This document shows, in pieces, positions 1 to 6,861 of a stretch of 9,636 bases of DNA. Positions within the stretch are counted from its first letter, which is position 1, and every line of letters starts with the position of its first letter. The stretch is from positions 1 to 9,636 of the forward strand of contig NZ_CALKTQ010000043.1 in the NCBI RefSeq assembly GCF_937997465.1, in the 5' to 3' direction. The translations under genes and the position numbers were made by a program. Source of the stretch: an uncultured Campylobacter sp. (GTDB lineage Bacteria; Campylobacterota; Campylobacteria; Campylobacterales; Campylobacteraceae). The notes under the pieces are model-generated. The model ran no database searches. It had not been told where the DNA came from and was given only the letters and a program-made list of their open reading frames with translations.

Positions 1-346
1 AATCTACATTTTTACCGCTATCCAGATCAATCACTATCAGAGTTTTTACACCGTCACCGCTTGAGTAAACCCAGCCTAGATTTTGGCTCGCCGAGTCGCT
101 CTCGCCAGGCGATTTCACCTCGGCCCTACCCATGTAGTCGCCGAATTTTTCCTCTTTTTTACCGCCGCTCATCTCGTAGACCGTGGTTTCGGTTATAAAT
201 CCGATCTGCTGTATGCTAGCGTCGTTTTCCATATACGTACGCCACGCTCTCTCGCCGCCTATGTCGCCGGTGATGCCAGCACAACCGCTAAATGCCAACG
301 CCGCGACAGCCGCCGCTACCGTCTTAAAAATCATCGTATTTTTCAT
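1..346 (-). CDS. Putative lipoprotein, third of a tandem paralogue family (C-terminus beyond window)
   Basis: The reading frame starts at the ATG at 346-344 and stays open to the window edge, giving the first 115 residues. The N-terminus is a lipoprotein signal peptide: Lys at 2 and 8, an Ala/Val-rich core, then F-S-G-C with the acylated Cys at residue 22. AAGAGA upstream of the ATG is a plausible ribosome binding site; a second ATG at codon 5 is possible but worse placed. After the signal, W35-R-T-Y-M-E-N-D followed by I-G-F-I-T-E matches the same block in the two upstream genes (W-T-R-Y-L-G-T-D-G and W-I-K-Y-L-E-N-D-G), so this is a more divergent paralogue. It begins 10 bases after the stop of the gene before it and is probably co-transcribed. 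Function is unknown; an envelope lipoprotein is inferred from the signal only. Confidence 0.8.
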   Translation of the reverse strand, partial: MKNTMIFKTVAAAVAALAFSGCAGITGDIGGERAWRTYMENDASIQQIGFITETTVYEMSGGKKEEKFGDYMGRAEVKSPGESDSASQNLGWVYSSGDGVKTLIVIDLDSGKNVD

Positions 347-356
347 TTTATTCTCT

Positions 357-1094
357 TTACTTCTCGCCCAAAGAGCAAATTTGACTAAGCCTCGGCCTGT
401 ACCTGCGCAACTCGTTTTGGATTTTTTCCTCAAATTTAGGCGTTTTTTCGGCGACTTCTCGCAAGCCATCGGAATTTGTAAAATTTTTTATCTGAGATTT
501 TAAAAGTAGCGCGCCGCTTTTGGATGAAATTTTTGCCTGCGTTATAACGGCGGTAAAATACCGTTTTTCTAAATTTTGCGTATCATAGTAGCTAGATGCT
601 GATTTCACGCTCACACTGCCGCCTTTTTGAAACGCCTCGCAAACCGAAATCGGCGCCTCAAAAACTGCTACCGTCGTCAAATTTGAGCTAAATTCGTAAA
701 ATTTGATCCGCCGAGCGCCACGAAGCTGGGTCGCACTCGCTTCGTCTTTTAGATCAAACTCCGCCTCGGTATCGGCGTCTTTTAGTATAAACGCACTACC
801 GCCGCTTTTATAGACGGCGCCGAGCCTAAAAGGTAGTCTGCTGCCCTCTTTTTTAGTAAGAGCAAAGCCCGTAGCTTCGCCGTCCTCAGGCTGAGCGCGA
901 AAATCACGCGAGAAAAATGCCGTCAAAAAGGCAACCTCTCTAACGGCGCCGTCAGTACCCAGATATCTCGTCCAGCCATCCTCGGGAACATCGATATTTG
1001 AGACGTCGTGCTCGGCTATATTTGCGCTGCTAGTGATGCCGGCGCAACCGTAAAAAGCCAGGGCCGCAATAGCCGCTAGAAATAAGTTTTTCAT
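357..1094 (-). CDS. Putative lipoprotein, second of a tandem paralogue family
   Basis: This encodes 245 residues starting at the ATG at 1094. The signal peptide ends in F-Y-G-C with Cys17 as the predicted lipidation site (Phe at -3 is less usual than Leu). The mature part opens with a short polar stretch, then W41-T-R-Y-L-G-T-D-G and a V-A-F block, then L-R-G-A-R-R-I-K-F-Y-E-F near 124-135 and a V-C-E-A-F block around Cys152. A last cysteine is at 240, five residues before the end. All these blocks recur in the neighbouring 1127-1864 product, which has the same total length. The two mature cysteines could form a disulfide in the periplasm (inference). The binding site is weak (GCGAG close to the ATG), and the gene lies 32 bases after its upstream paralogue. 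I do not recognise a characterised family. Confidence 0.85.
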   Translation of the reverse strand: MKNLFLAAIAALAFYGCAGITSSANIAEHDVSNIDVPEDGWTRYLGTDGAVREVAFLTAFFSRDFRAQPEDGEATGFALTKKEGSRLPFRLGAVYKSGGSAFILKDADTEAEFDLKDEASATQLRGARRIKFYEFSSNLTTVAVFEAPISVCEAFQKGGSVSVKSASSYYDTQNLEKRYFTAVITQAKISSKSGALLLKSQIKNFTNSDGLREVAEKTPKFEEKIQNELRRYRPRLSQICSLGEK

Positions 1095-1126
1095 CTCGCG
1101 TTCGTGTTTAAATTTGATAAAAGCGA

Positions 1127-1864
1127 TCAGTTTTTAGGCGCGGCGCAAACGATATTTGATAGGATTTGCTCCTGTTTTTTAGCGTCGGCGTCTATGACTT
1201 TGTTCCTAAATTCCGCCGATCGAGCCCGCGTCTGCGTGCTAGCTAGCTTGCCGTCGCTAACGAAAAATTTAAAGTCTAGATTTTTGATCTCGGCGCTTTT
1301 TCCCTTTTTCACTCCGATATCCATCAAAGTCGCGAAAAACTCGCTATTGTCGGGACTTTCTTTATCGTAATAATTAGTCACGGCATGAGCTTTTACCGTC
1401 TTACCCACCGCAAAACTCTCGCACACGGCGCCCGAGTCCGAGCTAAAAACTACGCTCTCTAATATGCCGCCGCCAAACTGATAAAATTTGACCTTTTTGG
1501 CCCCTCTTAGAGTCGCAAGCTCGTTTTTATCGCGCATATTTATGTATTGATAGCCAAATTTTTCCTTATCGTTAAGCTCCAAAACTATAAACGAAATACC
1601 GTTTTGCGCGTACATATCGCCAAGCTTCAAATTTTGACCGTCTCTTTTTATGAGCGCCATACCGATGATATCGCCGTTTTTTTGCGCGTGAGTTGCGCTC
1701 AAATTTTCTGAGAAAAATGCGACATCGCCGACGGTGCCGTCGTTTTCTAGATATTTGATCCAGTCCGGTTCAGGCGATACTACGCTACTTGCTAGATGAT
1801 CGTGTGAAGGCATGCAACCGCCCAGCAACGCAGCTAGAGCGGCTATAGATAAGATTTTTTTCAT
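1127..1864 (-). CDS. Putative lipoprotein, first of a tandem paralogue family
   Basis: This encodes 245 residues starting at the ATG at 1864. The signal is short and typical: Lys2-Lys3, a hydrophobic core, then L-G-G-C with Cys17. Residue +2 is Met, not Asp, so outer-membrane sorting would be expected by the E. coli rule, though that rule is uncertain in Campylobacter. The mature protein has W35-I-K-Y-L-E-N-D-G, V-A-F-F-S-E, I-G-M-A-L-I-K, L-R-G-A-K-K-V-K-F-Y-Q-F (119-130), V-C-E-S-F (Cys148) and Cys240, all aligned with the next gene downstream. It lies 30 bases after the mnmE stop, an A/T-rich gap with only a weak AAGAAA-type binding site and no convincing promoter, so read-through from the mnmE operon is likely. 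Function is unknown. Confidence 0.85.
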   Translation of the reverse strand: MKKILSIAALAALLGGCMPSHDHLASSVVSPEPDWIKYLENDGTVGDVAFFSENLSATHAQKNGDIIGMALIKRDGQNLKLGDMYAQNGISFIVLELNDKEKFGYQYINMRDKNELATLRGAKKVKFYQFGGGILESVVFSSDSGAVCESFAVGKTVKAHAVTNYYDKESPDNSEFFATLMDIGVKKGKSAEIKNLDFKFFVSDGKLASTQTRARSAEFRNKVIDADAKKQEQILSNIVCAAPKN

Positions 1865-1894
1865 TATTTTTTCTTTTTTATAAAGTAAATTTCG

Positions 1895-3214
1895 TTATTT
1901 TCCGAGGCAAAAATTGCTAAACATTTCGTCTAAAATTTCGCTTCGCTCAAACGGTTTCGTGATTGACGAGATTTGCTCTATTGCTGTATTTAGCTCGTAG
2001 GCAAAGAGCTCGAGCTCGGACTGGGCAAGTAAATTTAACGCCCTTTTTATCGCCTCGCTCGCCGCCTCGCAGCATGAAATTTGACGAGCGGAGTTTAGTA
2101 GTATCTCGCTCGTCTCTTGGGCGTCGAGATAGGTTTTTAGACTATTTACTATCTCGTCCGTTCCTTGCTTGGCGCAAATTTGTATCGCGCCCACTGGAGC
2201 GCTAAATTTAACGCCGAGGTCGCATTTATTTAAAACGTAAAAAATCTTTTTTTGCGAGTTTTTTAAAAGCTCCAGGATCTCGTTATCCTGCTCGTCGGCC
2301 TCCTGCGACGCATCAAAAACGGCCAAGATAACGTCGGCCTCCTCGATAGCTCGTAGCGAATACGAAATACCGATCTGCTCGATCTTACCCGCATTTTTGC
2401 GGATACCTGCCGTGTCTATGATGCGCACGAGATGAGTGCCGATTTTTAGGGCTTCTTCTATGCTGTCTCTAGTCGTACCTGCCTCGTCGCTGATGATCGC
2501 GCGCTCATAGGACAAAAGCGAGTTTAAGATCGAGCTTTTGCCGACGTTTGGCTTGCCGACTATCGCGATTTTAAAGCCCTCGAGCAACCCTTTTCTGCTC
2601 TGGCTTATAGCGACGATTTTATCTAGTTTGGAGCTGTTTTGTTTTAGCATTTGACTGATACTTTCTAGCAGATCAGCAGGCAGGTCATCGTCGGCATAGT
2701 CGATGCTAGTCTCCACGAATGCCAGAGTTTTTACGAGTTCGCGGCGAATCTCGTTCGTAAATTTAGCCAAATCTCCCCTCATCGTGCGAGCCATAATCTT
2801 TGCGCCGTCCTCGCTTTTTGCGTTTATGAGCGAGTTTATCGCCTCGATCTTGCTAAAATCCATCTTGCCGTTTATGAGCGCTCGCTTGCTAAACTCGCCC
2901 GCGCGCGCGAGTCTGGCGCCGCTTTTGATAAGTTCGCCTAGGATCAAATTTGCCACCACTAGCCCGCCGTGGAGCTGAAACTCCACCACGTCCTCGCCCG
3001 TGAAACTATGCGGAGCCTTGAAATAAATAAGCAAGGCTTCGTCAATGAGCTCGCCATCGGCGTAAATTTTAGTTAGAGTTGCGTAACGCGGGACTAGATA
3101 GGTGGTTTTAGTGAGTTTTAGAGCTAGGCTAAGGGCGTCCGCGCCGCTTAGCCTGATGATGGAGATCGAGCCTACGCCGTGCGCGGTGGCGACGGCGGCT
3201 ATGGTCTCGTTCAT
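1895..3214 (-). CDS. mnmE: tRNA uridine-5-carboxymethylaminomethyl(34) synthesis GTPase MnmE
   Basis: MnmE works with MnmG to modify the wobble uridine (U34) of certain tRNAs, using a folate one-carbon donor and potassium-stimulated GTP hydrolysis in the cytoplasm. The 439 residues are close to family length. Residues 1 to about 117 form the folate-binding N-domain (opening T-I-A-A-V-A-T, with R-L-S-G at 21-24). A helical region carries the inserted G domain: P-loop G220-K-P-N-V-G-K-S227 with the potassium-coordinating Asn223, G2 G-T-T-R-D at 246-250, G3 D-T-A-G at 267-270 and G4 N-K-C-D at 329-332. The C-terminus is the diagnostic F-C-L-G-K (435-439) with the functional Cys436. The ATG overlaps the jag stop as ATGA and has little Shine-Dalgarno sequence, so coupling to jag translation is likely. 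Confidence 0.97.
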   Translation of the reverse strand: MNETIAAVATAHGVGSISIIRLSGADALSLALKLTKTTYLVPRYATLTKIYADGELIDEALLIYFKAPHSFTGEDVVEFQLHGGLVVANLILGELIKSGARLARAGEFSKRALINGKMDFSKIEAINSLINAKSEDGAKIMARTMRGDLAKFTNEIRRELVKTLAFVETSIDYADDDLPADLLESISQMLKQNSSKLDKIVAISQSRKGLLEGFKIAIVGKPNVGKSSILNSLLSYERAIISDEAGTTRDSIEEALKIGTHLVRIIDTAGIRKNAGKIEQIGISYSLRAIEEADVILAVFDASQEADEQDNEILELLKNSQKKIFYVLNKCDLGVKFSAPVGAIQICAKQGTDEIVNSLKTYLDAQETSEILLNSARQISCCEAASEAIKRALNLLAQSELELFAYELNTAIEQISSITKPFERSEILDEMFSNFCLGK

Positions 3215-4353
3215 TTTTTGATAAAGTCGTTCACGACTACGAACTGCCCGTCGCTATTTGACTTTACGCTTACGTATTTGTCGGGGAATTTTTCGCGCAG
3301 TTTTTCAAGGGCGATCTTGACCAAAACGCCGTCTAAAGACTTGGTTTTGGCTTTGCCCGTCTCCTCCACGCGCTCGATTATACCTTTTAGATACTGATCG
3401 ATCGCTGCTTCTTGATTTTGCAGAAATTGCGCGATCTCAAGACGCACCGCAAGGCCGTATTTTGAGCTGATCCAATTATAAAGCAAATACGAAATCGCCT
3501 TGTAGCGGTAGCCCTCCTTGCCGATGAGCAGCGCCGCATCCTCGCCGTCAAGCTCGACTATCACAGTCTCGTCGTCAAATTTGCGCACGTCTATCTTGTT
3601 TATAGTAAATAAATTTCCGCCAAAAAGCTTCTCTACGCCCTGCTTTATCTCAGGCAGGACTTTATTGATATCCGCTTTTGGTTTTTGATCTTTTTGTTTT
3701 TGAGCCTGTGCTCTATCGGCTCGGGAGTCTTGTTTTTCTTTTTTAGCTAAATTTAGCGCAGCTTGCGTCAAATTTGTATCACCGACAGATGCCTGCGAGC
3801 CTAAATTTTCGCCAGCTGCGGTTTTTTCATCGCCTTCGTAAAAGTCGTTTTTATTAAAGGTATCGATGATCGAGTGATCAAGGATGTTTTTGCTACTATC
3901 TTTTTTAGGTTGTTCTTTTTTGTGCTGCTCTTTTTCTTTTGCCTGAGGCTCTTTTTGCGGTTGTGCTTCTTCAACTTTAGGCTCGTTTGCCGCGCTCGTT
4001 TCATTTTGCTTTGCCGCATTGTTTTTGTGATGTTCGTGGCGATTTTTATGATTTTTTTTCTTTTCGCTTTTATGATTTTGCTCTTCGCCAGAGTTCTCTT
4101 TTTTCTTAAATTCCTTCTTTTTTTCGCCGCCGTTTTCTTTATGAGCGTTTTCGCGAGCGACTTGAGAGGCTTTTTTTGCTTCCTTATGCGCACCCTCTTT
4201 TACGGCTTCGATGATCGCCGTTTTTTTGAAAAATCCCAAAAAACCGGCGCTCGGGTTTTGTAAAATTTTGATATCAAGCTCCGTGACAGAGCAGTTTAGC
4301 TCCTCGGCGGCCTTTTGAAAAGCCTCTTGTAAATTTTCAGCTTCGATTCGCAT
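3211..4353 (-). CDS. jag: Jag/KhpB-type RNA-binding protein with long charged linker
   Basis: Jag (KhpB/EloR) is a cytoplasmic RNA-binding protein usually encoded beside yidC; roles in envelope growth are known in Firmicutes. From memory, the H. pylori homologue HP1451 binds a VirB11-type secretion ATPase. The 380-residue product has a Jag-N domain at 1-52 (N-P-S-A-G-F-L-G-F-F-K-K at 33-44), then about 175 residues rich in Lys, Glu, Gln, Asn and His that look disordered, then a KH domain at about 230-310 with L-L-I-G278-K-E-G281. The C-terminal 311-380 sits where the R3H domain lies in other Jag proteins, but I cannot find the Arg-x3-His signature in it. Its ATG shares one base with the yidC stop (TAATG), with AAAGG four bases upstream. 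The stop overlaps the mnmE start. Confidence 0.93.
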   Translation of the reverse strand: MRIEAENLQEAFQKAAEELNCSVTELDIKILQNPSAGFLGFFKKTAIIEAVKEGAHKEAKKASQVARENAHKENGGEKKKEFKKKENSGEEQNHKSEKKKNHKNRHEHHKNNAAKQNETSAANEPKVEEAQPQKEPQAKEKEQHKKEQPKKDSSKNILDHSIIDTFNKNDFYEGDEKTAAGENLGSQASVGDTNLTQAALNLAKKEKQDSRADRAQAQKQKDQKPKADINKVLPEIKQGVEKLFGGNLFTINKIDVRKFDDETVIVELDGEDAALLIGKEGYRYKAISYLLYNWISSKYGLAVRLEIAQFLQNQEAAIDQYLKGIIERVEETGKAKTKSLDGVLVKIALEKLREKFPDKYVSVKSNSDGQFVVVNDFIKK

Positions 4354-5915
4354 TAGGCCTTTACCTCGGCTTTCTTGTGCTTTTCAAAGAGTTTATTTAC
4401 GAAAACTTGCTGGATGACCGAGCAGACGTTGTTTACAAACCAGTAAAGCGTAAGTCCCGCAGGGAAGGTCACGAAGAAAAACGTAAAGATAAGCGGTAAA
4501 AATTTCATTATCTTTTCTTGCATCGGGTCGCTAAACGTGGTCGGCGTGAGCTTTTGCTGAAGGAACATCGTAGCACCCATCAAAATAGGCAACACGAAAT
4601 ACGGATCCATCACCGAAAGGTCGTGTATCCAGAGTATCCACGGCGCCGCTTTTAGCTCGATCGCGTTTAGTAGTACTCGGTAAATCGCAAAGAAAATCGG
4701 GATCTGCATAAGTATCGGCAAGCAGCCACCCATTGGATTTGCGCCGTTTTTCTTATACAGCTCCATCATGTGCATATTTAGCTTTTGCGGATCACCTTTG
4801 TATTTGGCTTGTAGCTCTTTTACCTTCGGCGCTAGATCTTTTAGCTTGTTCATCGATAGCATGCCTTTGTAGGTTAGCGGGAAAAGCACGATCCTGATAA
4901 CTAGCGTTAGTACGACGATCGCCCAGCCCCAGTTGCCGATATAGCCGTAAAGTAAATTTAAGAATGCGAACATCGGTTTTGCGATAAAGGTAAACCAGCC
5001 GTACTCGATGACGTCCACGAGCTCCTCGTTTATCTGGCTTAGAGTAGCGTGGTCTTTGGCACCGATGTAGCCTTTAGCTTTAAAATTTTGCTCGCCTTTT
5101 ACGAATATCACTGCATTACCCGCGCCGTCTTTTGAAACGACGGGATTTAAAAGTCCGTCAAATTTGAAAAATAAGGCCGTGTAGTATCTGTCGCTAGCTG
5201 CGGCTATGTTTACGTTATTAAAGCTTTCAGTCGCGTCTACGTCGCCATCCTCGATGATGGTTAGCTTGCCGTCGTTATGCTTAAGCAGCGCGCCGTGGAC
5301 GGTATAGTTGTCGATAGCGACGCTTGGACGAAAACCCGGAGTCACGTAGTATTCGCCCGCGCTCACGCTAAGATCTAGGTCGTAGCTTCCGTTTGGATAA
5401 AACGTGATTTTCTTAGTTACGCTAGAGCCTTGCAAATTTTGCGTTAAAACTATACTTTTTGGCTCGCTGGCTAAATTTATCTCGCTAACGTCGCTCGTGT
5501 AAGCCACTTTAAAAGCTTGCTCATTTAAAGCTTTGTCGCTAAAGCGTACTTCAAGCGGTAACGGCTGAGCGCCTGCTAGTTCGATGCGATTGCCTTCGGC
5601 GTTTTTGTATTTTTCGTCATTTAAATAAAATTTCGAAATCCTGCCCAGCTCGTCTATGCGCGCCTCAAAGTGTTCGCCCTTTATCACAGCGATCTCGCGG
5701 CTTTGAGTCGATGCGGCCTGCGGAGAGCTAGCGCCTGATGCGGTATTTGCGCTTGGAGCGGCGTTTGCTTGCCCTACCTGCTGCGCAGCTACTGTTTGAT
5801 TTTGATCTAACGGCAAATTTTTAGGAATAAAAAAATAATCGTAAGCGATAAAAAAGATAAAAGATAAAACGGTCGCTAATAACACGCGTTTTTGAACTGA
5901 CATATTGTCTAACAC
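4353..5915 (-). CDS. yidC: Membrane protein insertase YidC
   Basis: YidC inserts and folds inner-membrane proteins, alone or with SecYEG. The 520-residue product has the Gram-negative layout: TM1 at about 9-30, a low-complexity Ala/Gln/Ser tether at 40-72, a periplasmic beta domain at about 73-300, and the conserved five-helix core region from about 305. The core contains R341, equivalent to the hydrophilic-groove Arg of E. coli YidC, then N-P-M-G-G-C-L-P (393-400), W-I-H-D-L-S and S-D-P-M-Q, and ends in a Lys-rich tail (E-K-H-K-K). The start is GTG at 5915-5913, chosen because AAAGGA lies six bases before it; the ATG at codon 5 would leave that site 18 bases away. The GTG shares its first base with the yidD TAG stop, and the TAA stop shares its last base with the jag ATG. 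Confidence 0.97.
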   Translation of the reverse strand: MLDNMSVQKRVLLATVLSFIFFIAYDYFFIPKNLPLDQNQTVAAQQVGQANAAPSANTASGASSPQAASTQSREIAVIKGEHFEARIDELGRISKFYLNDEKYKNAEGNRIELAGAQPLPLEVRFSDKALNEQAFKVAYTSDVSEINLASEPKSIVLTQNLQGSSVTKKITFYPNGSYDLDLSVSAGEYYVTPGFRPSVAIDNYTVHGALLKHNDGKLTIIEDGDVDATESFNNVNIAAASDRYYTALFFKFDGLLNPVVSKDGAGNAVIFVKGEQNFKAKGYIGAKDHATLSQINEELVDVIEYGWFTFIAKPMFAFLNLLYGYIGNWGWAIVVLTLVIRIVLFPLTYKGMLSMNKLKDLAPKVKELQAKYKGDPQKLNMHMMELYKKNGANPMGGCLPILMQIPIFFAIYRVLLNAIELKAAPWILWIHDLSVMDPYFVLPILMGATMFLQQKLTPTTFSDPMQEKIMKFLPLIFTFFFVTFPAGLTLYWFVNNVCSVIQQVFVNKLFEKHKKAEVKA

Positions 5916-6262
5916 TATTTTTCCTTTTGAAAGTCTAAATTTTTAATAACGTAGAATTTATTTTTTTTATACGGGACGAACCAAAATGCGATGTGTGATT
6001 TTAAATTTTGATTGGATATAAAAAAAGAGTCGAAATTTTTACTAATGATGGGGTAGTCGATGCCGCCCTTAAAGAGTTGATTACAGCGTAAAATTCTAAA
6101 AATAACCGCGAAGAGTGCCGAGAAAAAGCCGTTAAATTTGAACTGCCAAACGGCAAATTCCGAACACGAGGGATAGTATCTGCAAGACTTTGGAGTAAAT
6201 TTAGAGATATAATCTTGATACGCTTTTATCAAAAATAAAATAGCTTGTTTTATCATTTTCAT
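5915..6262 (-). CDS. yidD: Membrane protein insertion efficiency factor YidD
   Basis: YidD is a small membrane-associated protein that helps YidC-dependent insertion in E. coli. The family signature is complete: C27-R-Y-Y-P-S-C33-S-E, then R-C60-N and F-K-G-G-I-D-Y-P (64-71). After it comes a roughly 44-residue basic and aromatic tail that is longer than in E. coli-type YidD. I place the start at the ATG at 6262, giving 115 residues: it overlaps the rnpA stop as ATGA, AGG lies five bases upstream, and homologues begin close to this point. An in-frame ATG at 6301 would add 13 residues but lies deep inside rnpA, and one at 6256 would be two residues shorter. The TAG stop shares its G with the yidC GTG. 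Confidence 0.93.
   Translation of the reverse strand: MKMIKQAILFLIKAYQDYISKFTPKSCRYYPSCSEFAVWQFKFNGFFSALFAVIFRILRCNQLFKGGIDYPIISKNFDSFFISNQNLKSHIAFWFVPYKKNKFYVIKNLDFQKEK
5922..5927 (-). promoter_or_regulatory. Ribosome binding site of yidC
   Basis: AAAGGA on the minus strand ends six bases before the GTG at 5915. It lies inside the last codons of yidD and decides in favour of the GTG over the ATG four codons later. Confidence 0.7.
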
Positions 6263-6603
6263 ATGCCTGATTTTATACATCCGAGTTTTTTCATAGCCCA
6301 AGAGATATTTTTTTTGAGCTTTAAAAACGAGCTTTTATCTAGCCCGTTTTTAACAACTATCACGTAAATGCCGTCCGCAAGCTCATTTGAAATCTCGACG
6401 ACGACCGCTCGCAAAAGTCTTTTACATCGGTTGCGAACGACGGCTTTGCCCACCTTTTTGCTGGCTACGACGGCTAGTTTATTTTCATTGCAAGGCTTAA
6501 AAAAGACTATCGCCTCCTCGCAGTGCCATTTAATGGCCTCTTTGTAGACGCTTGAAAACTCCTTTTGGCTGCTTATAGAGCTAAATTTGCTTAAACGGCC
6601 AAT
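6259..6603 (-). CDS. rnpA: Ribonuclease P protein component, probable ATT start
   Basis: RnpA is the protein subunit of RNase P and helps the catalytic RNA bind and process the 5' leader of pre-tRNA. With the proposed start it has 114 residues, normal for the family. The RNR helix is clear: A-S-K-K-V-G-K (47-53), then R57-N-R59-C-K-R-L-L-R. The N-terminal F-S-S-V-Y-K block (16-21) is also family-like. The frame is open from 6651 to the TGA at 6259-6261 but holds no ATG or TTG, and its first GTG, at 6453, would remove the N-terminal 50 residues. The best full-length start is ATT at 6603-6601, 13 bases inside the end of rpmH in another frame, with AAAAGG nine bases upstream. A lost or misread base at this junction is the main alternative. 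Confidence 0.88.
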   Translation of the reverse strand: MGRLSKFSSISSQKEFSSVYKEAIKWHCEEAIVFFKPCNENKLAVVASKKVGKAVVRNRCKRLLRAVVVEISNELADGIYVIVVKNGLDKSSFLKLKKNISWAMKKLGCIKSGI

Positions 6604-6725
6604 CTTGCTCTGCCTTTTGCGCGTCTTGCGTTTAGCACTTTGCGGCCGTTTTTAGTTTTCATGCGGACGCGAAACCCGTGAGTGCGTTTTCTAGGGGTTT
6701 TATGAGGTTGGTATGTTCTTTTCAT
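6591..6725 (-). CDS. rpmH: 50S ribosomal protein bL34
   Basis: This gene encodes 44 residues, the usual bL34 length. It begins M-K-R-T-Y-Q-P and continues with the family motifs T-H-G-F-R-V-R-M and T-K-N-G-R-K-V-L-N-A-R-R-A-K-G-R. bL34 is a very basic protein buried in large-subunit rRNA. The ATG is at 6725-6723 with AAGGA (6733-6737) seven bases upstream, and the stop is TAA at 6593-6591. It heads the leftward operon, and the conserved order rpmH-rnpA-yidD-yidC-jag-mnmE supports the call. Its 3' end overlaps the probable rnpA start by 13 bases in a different frame. Confidence 0.98.
   Translation of the reverse strand: MKRTYQPHKTPRKRTHGFRVRMKTKNGRKVLNARRAKGRARLAV
6613..6618 (-). promoter_or_regulatory. 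Candidate ribosome binding site of rnpA
   Basis: AAAAGG on the minus strand, inside the rpmH coding sequence, ends nine bases before the proposed ATT start at 6603. It is the only purine-rich match in the right place for a full-length RnpA. Confidence 0.4.
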
Positions 6726-6762
6726 AAATTTTTCCTTATGGTGATTTTGATATAAGTCGGTG

Positions 6763-6768
6763 ATTTTA
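6763..6768 (-). promoter_or_regulatory. Candidate -10 box of the rpmH operon
   Basis: On the minus strand TAAAAT, in the context TTGATAAAAT, matches the sigma-70 -10 consensus at five of six positions and lies 37 bases before the rpmH ATG. Upstream is AT-rich with runs of T and A, as in Campylobacter promoters, which often lack a -35 box. TATATC at 6748-6753 is a weaker alternative, closer to the gene. Confidence 0.4.
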
Positions 6769-6829
6769 TCAACAAATCGCTTAAAATCCTTTTAATAAAT
6801 TTTTAAACTTCGTTTTAAAATAATAAAAA

Positions 6830-6835
6830 TATAAT
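6830..6835 (+). promoter_or_regulatory. -10 box of the rightward acetyltransferase operon
   Basis: An exact TATAAT lies 26 bases before the TTG start of the acetyltransferase gene, preceded by an A/T-rich stretch with no clear -35 box, as usual in Campylobacter. Transcription would start near 6842 and leave a leader of about 20 bases. Confidence 0.6.
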
Positions 6836-6850
6836 AGCTTATTAAAATTT

Positions 6851-6855
6851 AGGAG
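6851..6855 (+). promoter_or_regulatory. Ribosome binding site deciding a TTG start
   Basis: AGGAG lies six bases before the TTG at 6862. It is the strongest Shine-Dalgarno match on the plus strand here and supports TTG as the start. The next in-frame ATG is at codon 29, inside the conserved fold. Confidence 0.8.
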
Positions 6856-6861
6856 AAAAAT

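Noticed and set aside
83..503. Two overlapping plus-strand open frames of about 100 codons.
   Set aside because: They lie antisense to two lipoprotein genes with clear signal peptides, and neither shows protein-like features or a binding site.
3801..4193. A 130-codon minus-strand frame that is nearly all Lys, Arg, Thr and Ile.
   Set aside because: It is jag read out of frame through the A-rich linker; no start context and no family features.
3874..4263. A 129-codon plus-strand open frame rich in Phe and Leu that looks like a membrane protein.
   Set aside because: It is antisense to the Lys/Glu-rich linker of jag; AAA and AAG codons read backwards give TTT and CTT. There is no good binding site, and jag is a clear family member.
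6262..6301. yidD starting at the ATG at 6301.
   Set aside because: It adds 13 residues not typical of the family and lies further inside rnpA; the ATG at 6262 makes an ATGA overlap as at other junctions in this operon.
6259..6453. rnpA starting at the GTG at 6453 (64 residues).
   Set aside because: The frame continues upstream with RnpA-like sequence (F-S-S-V-Y-K and L-A-V-V-A-S-K-K); a start here would drop about 50 conserved residues.
6801..6820. An AT-only imperfect inverted repeat that might be a terminator.
   Set aside because: The stem is short, mismatched and without G-C pairs, and it lies between divergent genes where no transcript would need to end.
6726..6861. A replication origin, since rpmH often sits beside dnaA and oriC and TTATCAACA at 6766-6774 is one base from a DnaA box.
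   Set aside because: It is a single imperfect box overlapping the likely rpmH promoter, with no dnaA gene in the window and no box cluster.
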